DNA from: Hyphomicrobiales bacterium
GTDB taxonomy: Bacteria; Pseudomonadota; Alphaproteobacteria; Rhizobiales; Aestuariivirgaceae
Reading direction: 5' to 3'
DNA length: 22,581 nt
Assembly (NCBI GenBank): GCA_025356765.1
Contig: JANXRO010000213.1
Span: 1-22,581, forward strand
The notes under the pieces were generated by a model. That model was not told the DNA's origin. It was given only the letters and a program-made list of their open reading frames with translations, and made no database searches. Below, piece after piece: positions 16,006-22,581 of this stretch. The stretch's first letter is position 1, and every line of letters starts with the position of its first letter. The position numbers and the translations under genes were made by a program.

Positions 16006-16030
16006 GCTGCCCTATGGGTCAGCGCGCTGA
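16006..16030 (+). promoter_or_regulatory. Mutually exclusive leader hairpins at the 5' end of the ABC operon transcript
   Basis: GCTGCCC (16006-16012) can pair with GGG-T-CAGC (16016-16023, one bulged T) around the loop TAT. The CAGC of that stem is also part of the 12-bp perfect palindrome TCAGCGCGCTGA (16019-16030), which is followed by GTTTTTG. The structure would lie within the first 30 bases of the predicted transcript and may stabilise it or modulate read-out. Confidence 0.3.
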
Positions 16031-16051
16031 GTTTTTGATTGTAGGTGTACG

Positions 16052-17044
16052 ATGGCGGCCGGATCACCAATAGAACTTGTTGCGCTGACGAAGCGCTATG
16101 GCACGACGCTTGCGGTGGATGCCATCGACCTTAAGATCGCTGCGGGCAGCTATTGTTGTCTGCTTGGCCCTTCGGGGTGCGGTAAAACCACAACACTTCG
16201 CATGATAGCGGGGCATGAAGCGGCATCACAAGGCGACATTCTATTAGGTGCTTCAAATGTTACAGACCTGCCGCCAGCCTCGCGCGGCACGGCAATGATG
16301 TTCCAATCTTATGCGCTGTTTCCGCATTTGACAGTGTTGGACAACGTTGGTTTTGCCTTGAAAATGCGTGGCGTAGACAAAGCAGAGCGAGACGCAAAGG
16401 CGCGCGAATTGCTTGGCTTGGTTGATATGGCAAATTATGTTGATCGTCTGCCCGGTCAATTGTCTGGCGGTCAACAACAACGCGTAGCTTTGGCGCGCGC
16501 GCTCATCACCGAGCCGCAGGTCTTATTGCTTGATGAGCCGCTTTCAGCGTTGGATCCATTCCTGCGTATTCGTATGCGGGCTGAATTGAAACGCTTGCAG
16601 CGCGAACTTGGCATTACGTTCATTCACGTAACCCACGGCCAAGATGAAGCCATGGCATTGGCAGACATGATTGTGCTGATGCACGATGGTAAAATTTCTC
16701 AGGCAGGCACGCCGCGCGAAGTTTTCAACAAGCCGGCCAATGAATTTGTGGCGAAGTTTATTGGCGGTCACAACATTGTGGATAGGGCTGGCAAAAAATT
16801 TGCTGTGCGCAGCGATCTGATGAATTTGCAAACCAAAAAACCTGCCGCAAAAACTGATGCCATTTTGGGTACAATTTCAGAAATTGAATATCAGGGCACT
16901 GCCTTTCACATCACACTGGCGGGCAAGACTGGTGAAGATCTCATCATACAGTTGGCGGAAAACAAATTCGATACAACACCACTGAAAGTGGGAACAGAAG
17001 TCTACGCAATATGGGAGCCATCGTTAGCCCACGCGCTTGGCTAG
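16052..17044 (+). CDS. ABC transporter ATP-binding protein, spermidine/putrescine (PotA) type
   Basis: A 330-residue cytoplasmic ATPase of the CUT1/PotA group. All nucleotide-binding elements are intact: Walker A GPSGCGKT at 39-46, Q-loop Gln85, signature LSGGQQQ at 137-143, Walker B LLLLDEP at 157-163, D-loop SALD and H-loop His195. A C-terminal TOBE-like domain occupies about 265-330. AGGTG lies 5 bases before the ATG. It is the first gene of an operon with its binding protein, two permeases and a racemase, behind a sigma-54 promoter. The PotA resemblance concerns architecture. The cargo is more likely a nitrogen source linked to the racemase than a polyamine, but this is inference. Confidence 0.92.
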   Translation: MAAGSPIELVALTKRYGTTLAVDAIDLKIAAGSYCCLLGPSGCGKTTTLRMIAGHEAASQGDILLGASNVTDLPPASRGTAMMFQSYALFPHLTVLDNVGFALKMRGVDKAERDAKARELLGLVDMANYVDRLPGQLSGGQQQRVALARALITEPQVLLLDEPLSALDPFLRIRMRAELKRLQRELGITFIHVTHGQDEAMALADMIVLMHDGKISQAGTPREVFNKPANEFVAKFIGGHNIVDRAGKKFAVRSDLMNLQTKKPAAKTDAILGTISEIEYQGTAFHITLAGKTGEDLIIQLAENKFDTTPLKVGTEVYAIWEPSLAHALG

Positions 17045-17071
17045 CAAGGCAAAAAAATAGCGCTTCAACAA

Positions 17072-17088
17072 AATTCGGGAGACGAATT
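17072..17088 (+). promoter_or_regulatory. Ribosome binding site in a hairpin loop before the binding-protein gene
   Basis: AATTCG and CGAATT form a 6-bp stem whose 5-base loop, GGAGA, is the Shine-Dalgarno sequence of the gene starting at 17091. Presenting the site in a loop could keep it accessible and raise expression of the binding protein over the ATPase. Confidence 0.4.
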
Positions 17089-17090
17089 CA

Positions 17091-18359
17091 ATGATCAAGA
17101 AAAAAATAAGCCGTCGTAATCTTTTCAAAGCCGGTGCAGGCGTTGCGCTTGGCTCAGGTATGATTACTGGCTTTCCCGCCGTGCATGCGGGCGAAGAAAA
17201 AGTATTGCGTTATTTGGGCACCGCCGTGAACCAAGCTGACGCAATTTCAAAAAAGCTTTTTGATGATACCGGCATCAAGATTGAATATATTTCTGCAACA
17301 ACAGACGATGTGACAAAGCGCGTTATCACGCAACCCAACTCTTTCGATATTTTGGACACAGAATATTTCAGCTTGAAGAAGTTGGTGCCATCAGGAAACA
17401 TTCTTGGCCTTGATGCCAAGAAGATTAAAGAATTTGACAATATCACCCCAATTTTCACCAAGGGCGAATTGCCTTCTGGCAAAAAAATTGGTGATCAAGG
17501 AACAGCACCCAAGAAAGTGATGTTTTTGGAAGCAGCAGATTCAACCACATTTGCGAAAGAACCAACCCAATGGGTGACGTTGATCCCAACGGTTTACAAT
17601 GCTGACACATTGGGCATTCGCCCTGATCTGATCAAACGCCCAATCACATCTTGGGCAGAACTTTTGAACCCAGAGTTCAAAGGAAAAGCATCTATCCTGA
17701 ACATCCCGTCGATTGGTATTATGGATGCTGCCATGGTTGTTGAAGCCATTGGCAAATATAAATATCCAGACAAAGGCAATATGACAAAAGAAGAAATCGA
17801 CATGACAATGGCGGTTATGACAGAGGCAAAAAAATCCGGACAATTCCGCGCCTTCTGGAAAGATTTCAATGAATCCGTCAACCTAATGTCATCTGGTGAA
17901 ACAGTCATCCAATCCATGTGGTCACCAGCGGTTACCAAGGTGCGCTCTATGGGCATTGCGTGCACATTCCAGCCGCTTAAAGAGGGCTATCGCTCTTGGG
18001 CTTCCGGTTTCTGCGTTTCCAAGGCCACTACAGGCCCAAAACTTGATATTGCCTATGAATTTGTAAACTGGTTCTTATCAGGTTTTGCCGGCGCATATCT
18101 TAACCGCCAAGGCTATTATTCAGCCGTGTTGCCAACCGCCAAGGCAGCCATGGAACCCTATGAATGGGCCTATTGGATGGATGGCAAGCCTGCTGAAAAA
18201 GATATCAAAGCGCCAGATGGCACATTACTGGAAAAGGCGGGCGCTGTGCGCGACGGTGGTTCCTATGATGACCGCATGGGCAACGTTGCCTGCTGGAATG
18301 CCGTTATGGACGAAAACGATTACATGGTTCGCAAATGGAATGAATTCATTGCGGCTTAG
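17091..18359 (+). CDS. Extracellular solute-binding protein (PotD/SBP_bac_8 type), Tat-exported
   Basis: A 422-residue binding protein. The N-terminus carries a twin-arginine signal (SRRNLFK at about 7-13), a hydrophobic stretch, and a probable cleavage after AVHA near residue 33, so it should be exported folded to the periplasm. The mature part begins VLRYLGTAVN and has the PotD-like layout of two lobes, with WAELLNPEFKGKASIL near the hinge and SGFAGAYLNRQGYYSAV towards the C-terminus. It lies 46 bp after the ATPase gene and is followed by a stable hairpin at 18387-18410, a common arrangement to protect binding-protein mRNA. The ligand is unknown; the co-transcribed racemase hints at a hydantoin-like or amino-acid-derived compound. 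Confidence 0.9.
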   Translation: MIKKKISRRNLFKAGAGVALGSGMITGFPAVHAGEEKVLRYLGTAVNQADAISKKLFDDTGIKIEYISATTDDVTKRVITQPNSFDILDTEYFSLKKLVPSGNILGLDAKKIKEFDNITPIFTKGELPSGKKIGDQGTAPKKVMFLEAADSTTFAKEPTQWVTLIPTVYNADTLGIRPDLIKRPITSWAELLNPEFKGKASILNIPSIGIMDAAMVVEAIGKYKYPDKGNMTKEEIDMTMAVMTEAKKSGQFRAFWKDFNESVNLMSSGETVIQSMWSPAVTKVRSMGIACTFQPLKEGYRSWASGFCVSKATTGPKLDIAYEFVNWFLSGFAGAYLNRQGYYSAVLPTAKAAMEPYEWAYWMDGKPAEKDIKAPDGTLLEKAGAVRDGGSYDDRMGNVACWNAVMDENDYMVRKWNEFIAA

Positions 18360-18386
18360 TTGCTTTTAATCTTTTTGCACAAATCG

Positions 18387-18410
18387 CCACTCCTGCGAAA
18401 GCAGGAGTGG
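18387..18410. repeat. Perfect GAAA-loop hairpin between binding-protein and permease genes (REP-like)
   Basis: CCACTCCTGC, loop GAAA, GCAGGAGTGG: a 10-bp perfect stem with a stable GNRA tetraloop. No T run follows, so it is not a standard terminator. It resembles the dispersed palindromes of the type ATTCCTGCGAAAGCAGGAAT found in many proteobacterial intergenic regions. In this position it would stabilise the upstream mRNA and lower permease expression. Confidence 0.6.
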
Positions 18411-18423
18411 TAATTCTGGAACC

Positions 18424-19314
18424 ATGGCTTTGAAAAACTCTCAATCGCAAAATCTATTTTCCTGGATGCAAGCAGGCCCGATGATGTTTATCTTCGCGGT
18501 GTTCTTCATCTTGCCTCTTTGTTTTGTGGTGATTGTAAGTTTCTGGGATTACAACGAATATGAAATGATCCCCAGCTTTACCACACGCGGCTATTACGAA
18601 AGCTTTGAGGGATGTTTAACGAAACTGCCCGAGCTTTGCACAATGCTTGCCACCTATGTGAAAACGGTGAAGCTGTGTTTAATCGTTTGGCTGTTTACTT
18701 TTCTCATCGGCTTCACAGTCGCTTATTTTCTGGCGTTTCATGTGCGATCAAAAACCTGGCAAATCGCCCTGTCATTGCTCTGCACAATTCCTTTTTGGAC
18801 ATCGAACGTTATTCGCATGATAGCGTGGATCCCATTGCTAGGCCGGAATGGTTTGGTGAACAATGGTTTGATTGATTTGGGGATAACCCAACAACCCGTG
18901 GAATGGCTTCTTTATTCTGAATTTTCAATCTGTTTGGCGCTGGTGCATCTGTTCACATTTTTCATGATTGTGCCGATATTCAACTCAATGATGCGGATTG
19001 ACAGGCGGCTTTTGGAAGCGGCCTATGATGCGGGCGCCAGCGATTGGCAGACACTTTGGAATATCATCATCCCACTTTGCAAACCCGGCATTGTGATTGG
19101 TTCAATTTTCGTGATCACAATTGTCATGGGTGACTTTATAACCATCGGCGTGATGGGGGGCCAACAAGTTGCTGCGGCCGGCAAAATTATTGAAACACGA
19201 TTGAATGCTTTGCAGTTTCCTGCGGCCGCTGCCAATGCCGTCATGCTTCTCGGCATAACCTTCCTCATCATCGTCATGCTCAACCGCTTGGTTGATATCC
19301 GGAAAGAATTGTGA
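18424..19314 (+). CDS. ABC transporter permease, PotB type
   Basis: A 296-residue inner-membrane protein with about six hydrophobic segments, the first at roughly 17-40 (MMFIFAVFFILPLCFVVIV). It has the permease EAA loop, LEAAYDAGASDWQTLWNIIIP at about residues 198-218, that contacts the ATPase. A cysteine-containing loop (GCLTKLPELC) precedes the second segment. The start has CTGGAA just upstream and follows the binding-protein gene by 64 bp that include a strong hairpin. The stop overlaps the next ATG by one base (TGATG), so the two permeases are translationally coupled and likely form a heterodimer. Confidence 0.9.
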   Translation: MALKNSQSQNLFSWMQAGPMMFIFAVFFILPLCFVVIVSFWDYNEYEMIPSFTTRGYYESFEGCLTKLPELCTMLATYVKTVKLCLIVWLFTFLIGFTVAYFLAFHVRSKTWQIALSLLCTIPFWTSNVIRMIAWIPLLGRNGLVNNGLIDLGITQQPVEWLLYSEFSICLALVHLFTFFMIVPIFNSMMRIDRRLLEAAYDAGASDWQTLWNIIIPLCKPGIVIGSIFVITIVMGDFITIGVMGGQQVAAAGKIIETRLNALQFPAAAANAVMLLGITFLIIVMLNRLVDIRKEL

Positions 19315-20189
19315 TGCGCGAAGGCCGCCCCAGAAGTTTTTATTTGTTGGCACTTTTTTTTGCCGCTTATGTTTTATTTCTTTATGGGCCGATGTTCGCT
19401 ATTTTCGTACTTTCGTTTCAGGGCCCGCAAGGTGGCTTAACGTTCCCGATGAATGGATTTTCTTTGCATTGGTTTGCAAAGCTTTTTGCGGGCAATGGCA
19501 TCGTTGACATTGGTGCCGCCTTCCGCAGGTCGATGGCCTTGGGCTTGGTCGTGATGTTGATCACCGTAACGCTTTCAGTATCGGCGGGCATGGCTTTTCG
19601 CAAAAAATTCAAGGGCTCTTCAATTTTATTTTATGCGGCGATTGCCAGTTTGATTGTGCCATCAATTGTAACATCGCTTGGCATTGCACTTGAATTTCGC
19701 ATTATCGATGATCTTTTCAAACGCTACATATTCAGCGATTGGCAAACGGGCATGGGGCTTTTTACATCTGGCCTTGGCGCACATCTGACGTGGACACTGC
19801 CGTTTGGGTTGCTCATCATGTTTGCCATCTTCAATCGCTTTGATAGCAGATTGGAAGAAGCCGCGCGTGATTTGGGGGCAACACCTTGGCAAAGCTTTCG
19901 CTTTGTTGTGTTACCCATCATCCTGCCTTCCGTTATTGGCATTGGTTTGTTTGGATTTACGCTTTCGTGGGATGAACTGGCAAGATCAAGCCAAGCCATT
20001 GGCTCTGTCAACACCCTGCCGCTTGAATTGCAGGGCCTCACCACCACTGTCACCAACCCCGACATCTATGCTTTGGGCACATTAACAACAGGTGTTTCTT
20101 TTGTGGTGATTGGCCTTTGCCTTTGCATCATTTTATTGTTGCAACGACGCCAAGCGAAATTTGGGAGTGATGCGGGCAAGGGCGTTTGA
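19314..20189 (+). CDS. ABC transporter permease, PotC type
   Basis: A 291-residue inner-membrane partner of the upstream permease, with about six hydrophobic segments and the EAA loop EEAARDLGATPWQSFRFVVL in the C-terminal half. I chose the ATG at 19314, which overlaps the upstream stop; a GTG directly before it (19311) would add one residue. The C-terminal tail is short and basic (LQRRQAKFGSDAGKG), consistent with a cytoplasmic end. The next gene begins 1 bp after its stop. Confidence 0.9.
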   Translation: MREGRPRSFYLLALFFAAYVLFLYGPMFAIFVLSFQGPQGGLTFPMNGFSLHWFAKLFAGNGIVDIGAAFRRSMALGLVVMLITVTLSVSAGMAFRKKFKGSSILFYAAIASLIVPSIVTSLGIALEFRIIDDLFKRYIFSDWQTGMGLFTSGLGAHLTWTLPFGLLIMFAIFNRFDSRLEEAARDLGATPWQSFRFVVLPIILPSVIGIGLFGFTLSWDELARSSQAIGSVNTLPLELQGLTTTVTNPDIYALGTLTTGVSFVVIGLCLCIILLLQRRQAKFGSDAGKGV

Positions 20190-20190
20190 A

Positions 20191-20931
20191 ATGCTCATTC
20201 ACGTTGTGAATCCGAACACCACACAATCATTCACCGACAAGATTGAAATTGCTGCCCAAGCAGCAGCCAGCATCGGCACCGAAATCTTTGCCAGCCAATC
20301 TGAGATGGGGCCCGTTTCAATAGAAGGCTATTATGATGAAGTGTTCGCCATGCCAGGCATGTTGAACCGGATCGTTGAAGCTCAGAAAAAAAATGTTTCT
20401 GGCCACGTCATTGCCTGCTTTGATGACACAGGTTTAGATGCTGCGCGCATGGCGGCTACAGCACCCGTGGTTGGAATTGGTGAAGCTGCTTTTCATGCAG
20501 CCAGCCTGATTTCTTATAAGTTCAGCGTTGTCACAACGCTCAACCGATCCATCCCTGTGATAGAGCATAATCTGGTCCGTTATGGTTTGGCCTCACGTTG
20601 CGCTAAAGTGCGGGCAGCCGAAGTGCCTGTCCTCGCCCTAGAAGATGCAAATTCGCCTGCTCGGGCATTAATCTCACAAGAAATTAAGAACGCAAAACTG
20701 CAAGACCACTGTGAGGCAATCGTATTGGGTTGTGCAGGCATGGCAGACTTAGCGACGAGCCTTAGCTTAGAACACGGCTTGCCCGTGATAGACGGCGTTT
20801 CCGTTGCAATCGGCTTGATTGAAATGTTGGCGCGCAGCAGGCTTCGCACATCTAAGGTTGGTGGCTATGCGCAGCCCCTGCAAAAAAAATATACAGGCAT
20901 GTTCGCGCCATTCGCGCCGCACAATAATTGA
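20191..20931 (+). CDS. Asp/Glu/hydantoin racemase family protein (hydantoin or allantoin racemase type)
   Basis: A 246-residue cofactor-independent racemase. The start NPNTT near residue 7-11, the first catalytic cysteine in ACFDDTGLDAAR (Cys76) and the second in VLGCAGMADL (Cys181) are the hallmarks of the hydantoin/allantoin racemase branch; the two cysteines act as opposed acid and base. The frame is open back to 20110, but the ATG at 20191 is right: it follows the permease stop by 1 bp and begins MLIHVVNPNT. Being the last gene of a transporter operon behind a sigma-54 promoter and just before a urea uptake operon, it probably inverts an imported 5-substituted hydantoin or allantoin so that both isomers can serve as nitrogen source. 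The exact substrate is unproven. Confidence 0.88.
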   Translation: MLIHVVNPNTTQSFTDKIEIAAQAAASIGTEIFASQSEMGPVSIEGYYDEVFAMPGMLNRIVEAQKKNVSGHVIACFDDTGLDAARMAATAPVVGIGEAAFHAASLISYKFSVVTTLNRSIPVIEHNLVRYGLASRCAKVRAAEVPVLALEDANSPARALISQEIKNAKLQDHCEAIVLGCAGMADLATSLSLEHGLPVIDGVSVAIGLIEMLARSRLRTSKVGGYAQPLQKKYTGMFAPFAPHNN

Positions 20932-20986
20932 TCAATAATTTGCGTTCCCGCTTAACATTGCATCACATTCGGTTTGCCTAATATTA

Positions 20987-20999
20987 AATCACTTGCTTG
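20987..20999 (+). promoter_or_regulatory. IHF-like site upstream of urtA
   Basis: AATCACTTGCTTG matches the IHF consensus WATCAA-N4-TTR with one mismatch, 40 bp upstream of the -24 element. The spacing equals that of the IHF-like site at the other sigma-54 promoter. Confidence 0.35.
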
Positions 21000-21000
21000 A

Positions 21001-21023
21001 AACACACTGAGATTCAATGTGTT
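21001..21023. promoter_or_regulatory. Near-perfect inverted repeat upstream of the urtA promoter
   Basis: AACACACTGA and TCAATGTGTT pair at 9 of 10 positions around GAT. It ends 16 bp before the sigma-54 element and does not match the NtrC dyad. It may bind another regulator. Confidence 0.4.
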
Positions 21024-21039
21024 AACGTGAATTAACGAA

Positions 21040-21056
21040 TTGGCATGTCGGTTGCA
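21040..21056 (+). promoter_or_regulatory. Sigma-54 (RpoN) promoter of the urt operon
   Basis: TTGGCATGTCGGTTGCA matches YTGGCACGRNNNTTGCW at all but two defined positions. The invariant GG (21042-21043) and GC (21054-21055) are correctly spaced. The predicted start is A21067, leaving a 31-base leader with the ribosome site GAGGGA. Confidence 0.75.
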
Positions 21057-21097
21057 AAGCTCTCGCAGTGCACAAATTGCATGAGGGAAAAACAAAC

Positions 21098-22393
21098 ATG
21101 ACAAACAGACGGGGATTTCTAAAATCGACAGTGGCTTTTGCTGCACTTGCAGGCGCTGCGTTGGTTCCACAATTTGCATTTGCAGACGGCGAGACCATCA
21201 AGGTTGGCATTCTGCATTCACTTTCCGGCACCATGGCGATCAGCGAAACCACGCTGAAGGATGTGATGCTGATGTTGATCGAGCAACAAAACGCCAAGGG
21301 CGGTTTGCTTGGCAAAAAGCTTGAAGCTGTTGTTGTTGATCCTGCTTCGAACTGGCCATTGTTTGCTGAAAAGGCGCGTGGTTTGATTTCAGGTGACAAG
21401 TGCGCCGCCGTGTTTGGCTGCTGGACATCAGTATCGCGCAAATCTGTATTGCCAGTCTTTGAAGAATTGAACAGCTTGTTGTTCTATCCTGTTCAATATG
21501 AAGGCGAAGAAAGCTCCAAGAACGTATTCTACACAGGCGCTGCGCCAAACCAACAGGCTATTCCTGCTGTCGATTATTTGATGAACCAAGGCATTAAGCG
21601 TTGGGTTCTGGCCGGGACCGACTATGTCTACCCACGCACCACCAACAAAATTTTGGAAGCCTACCTTCAATTGAAGGGCGTTGCCAAAGAAGACATCATG
21701 ATCAACTATACGCCGTTTGGACATTCTGATTGGCAATCGATCGTATCAGACGTGAAGAAGTTTGGTTCTGCCGGTAAAAAAACTGCCGTTGTATCAACCA
21801 TCAATGGTGATGCGAACGTTCCATTCTATAAGGAACTGGGCAACCAAGGTGTGAAGGCAACAGATATTCCTGTTGTTGCATTCTCAGTGGGCGAAGAAGA
21901 ACTTGCTGGCTTGGACACCAAACCGCTGGTTGGCCATTTGGCAGCATGGAACTATTTCATGTCTATCGACACACCATCGAACGCTGCCTTCATTAAGGAT
22001 TGGCATGCCTTCATTAAAAATGACAAGCGCACAACCAACGATCCAATGGAAGCGCATTACATTGGCTTCAACATGTGGGTTGCAGCCGTTACTAAAGCTG
22101 GCACGACTGACTCTGATGCTGTGCAAGATGCCATCATCGGTGTGACTGTGCCTAACCTCACGGGCGGCTATGCGGCCATGTTGCCGAACCATCACATCAC
22201 GAAACCAGTTTTCATCGGCGAAATTCAGGCTGATGGACAGCTTGATGTGGTCTGGCAAACGCCAGGCCTTGTTGCAGGTGATGAATGGTCAGATTTCTTG
22301 CCCGGATCAAAAGACCTCATTTCAGATTGGCGCAAGCCACTGCATTGCGGAAACTTCAACGTAACCACTGGCAAATGCGGCGGTGCCGCTTAA
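21098..22393 (+). CDS. urtA: Urea ABC transporter substrate-binding protein UrtA, Tat-exported
   Basis: A 431-residue branched-chain-amino-acid-type binding protein of the urea/short-chain amide group. After a twin-arginine signal (NRRGFLKS at about 3-10; cleavage probably after AFA near 29), the mature protein starts IKVGILHSLSGTMAISE, which is diagnostic for UrtA. Further family blocks are VFGCWTSVSRKSVLPVFE, LLFYPVQYEGEESS and GAAPNQQAIPAVDYL. The ATG at 21098 has GAGGGA 9 bases upstream; an in-frame GTG at 21068 would lie on the predicted transcription start and is rejected. It is the first gene of the urt operon, followed by a hairpin and urtB. Confidence 0.95.
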   Translation: MTNRRGFLKSTVAFAALAGAALVPQFAFADGETIKVGILHSLSGTMAISETTLKDVMLMLIEQQNAKGGLLGKKLEAVVVDPASNWPLFAEKARGLISGDKCAAVFGCWTSVSRKSVLPVFEELNSLLFYPVQYEGEESSKNVFYTGAAPNQQAIPAVDYLMNQGIKRWVLAGTDYVYPRTTNKILEAYLQLKGVAKEDIMINYTPFGHSDWQSIVSDVKKFGSAGKKTAVVSTINGDANVPFYKELGNQGVKATDIPVVAFSVGEEELAGLDTKPLVGHLAAWNYFMSIDTPSNAAFIKDWHAFIKNDKRTTNDPMEAHYIGFNMWVAAVTKAGTTDSDAVQDAIIGVTVPNLTGGYAAMLPNHHITKPVFIGEIQADGQLDVVWQTPGLVAGDEWSDFLPGSKDLISDWRKPLHCGNFNVTTGKCGGAA

Positions 22394-22409
22394 CGTCTCG
22401 AGCCAGAAA

Positions 22410-22440
22410 AGCCCAGCCGAGTTCCTCCCTTGGCTGGGTT
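22410..22440 (+). terminator. Attenuator-like hairpin between urtA and urtB
   Basis: CCCAGCC (22412-22418) pairs with GGCTGGG (22432-22438). The stem can extend outwards by a G-U and an A-U pair, and inwards by one G-U and two Watson-Crick pairs, leaving a 7-base loop. It is followed by a T-rich but interrupted tract (TTGCTTCATTCTT). This fits partial termination or 3' protection of urtA mRNA, giving more binding protein than membrane subunits. Confidence 0.55.
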
Positions 22441-22465
22441 GCTTCATTCTTATGAATGGGTTGCC

Positions 22466-22581
22466 ATGCGCAATTTAAAACTTTTTTTGATTTCAATCTT
22501 CACGCTGACTTGGCTGTCAGTTGCATTTGCGCAAGACGTAGGTGGCCTTGTTGATAAGTTGGCGCAAGGCAGTTTGAATGA
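22466..22581 (+). CDS. urtB: Urea ABC transporter permease UrtB (partial, 5' end only)
   Basis: The first 38 codons are present. They encode an N-terminal signal-like segment (LKLFLISIFTLTWLSVAFA) followed by QDVGGLVDKLAQGSLN, which resembles the exported N-terminal extension that proteobacterial UrtB proteins carry before their membrane domain. Its place directly after urtA supports the call. The ATG at 22466 is the first in this frame; an out-of-frame ATG at 22452 stops within nine codons. Confidence 0.7.
   Translation, partial: MRNLKLFLISIFTLTWLSVAFAQDVGGLVDKLAQGSLN

Larger units (their letters stand above)
15639..16051. other. 413-bp gene-free region between nnr and the ABC transporter operon
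   Basis: No credible coding sequence is seen here on either strand. It holds a weak candidate nnr promoter (15677-15705), an imperfect NtrC-like dyad TGCAC-N6-GTGC (15757-15771, one base short of the usual N7), a short hairpin (15830-15848), an IHF-like sequence (15922-15934), a strong sigma-54 promoter match (15974-15990) and a structured leader (16006-16030). The layout is that of an enhancer-dependent nitrogen-regulated promoter reading rightwards. Confidence 0.6.

Noticed and set aside
20110..20190. Upstream extension of the racemase
   Set aside because: It would overlap the permease C-terminus by 80 bp; the family starts at MLIHVVNPNT.

Overview
The window looks like chromosomal DNA of a moderate-GC alphaproteobacterium. 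The gene families, the twin-arginine signals on both solute-binding proteins, and the pairing of a UrtA/UrtB urea transporter with sigma-54 promoters all fit that group; I cannot name a genus. It is densely coded, and I see no rRNA, tRNA, insertion sequence, phage gene or CRISPR array.

Region 1 (1-6262) is a myo-inositol catabolism island. A Gfo/Idh/MocA-type dehydrogenase (cut by the left edge) is divergent from a tight operon iolD-iolC-iolB-iolJ. Together these four enzymes hydrolyse the trihydroxycyclohexanedione ring, isomerise the product, phosphorylate it and cleave it. A LacI-family repressor gene points back at the operon. Two nearly identical 16-bp LacI-type operators are present: one in the divergent promoter region (556-571), and one in the short gap between the 3' ends of iolJ and the repressor gene (5225-5240). 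IolE, methylmalonate-semialdehyde dehydrogenase and an inositol transporter are not in view.

Region 2 (6513-14156) is an unusual, biochemically obscure peptide-ligation/cleavage cluster. Three minus-strand genes are packed in one operon: transglutaminase-DUF2126 (putative amidoligase), circularly permuted ATP-grasp fused to alpha-E, and a second transglutaminase-like protein. A zinc-ribbon metallopeptidase gene converges on them, its stop only 3 bp away. This is the best candidate for an incompletely described system. An inverted repeat with a 4-codon mini-ORF lies directly before the first operon gene.

Region 3 (14265-15638) is a bifunctional NAD(P)HX repair enzyme (nnr), read on the minus strand.

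Region 4 (15639-22581) appears to be a nitrogen-scavenging region. A 413-bp gene-free stretch leads into a spermidine/putrescine-type ABC transporter (ATPase, Tat-exported binding protein, two permeases) and a hydantoin/allantoin-type racemase. The urea-transporter operon (urtA, start of urtB) follows. Both transcription units carry near-consensus sigma-54 -24/-12 elements (15974-15990 and 21040-21056), each with an IHF-like site upstream, which suggests joint nitrogen control. I infer that the ABC transporter brings in a nitrogenous compound, possibly a hydantoin or ureide, rather than a polyamine for its own sake.
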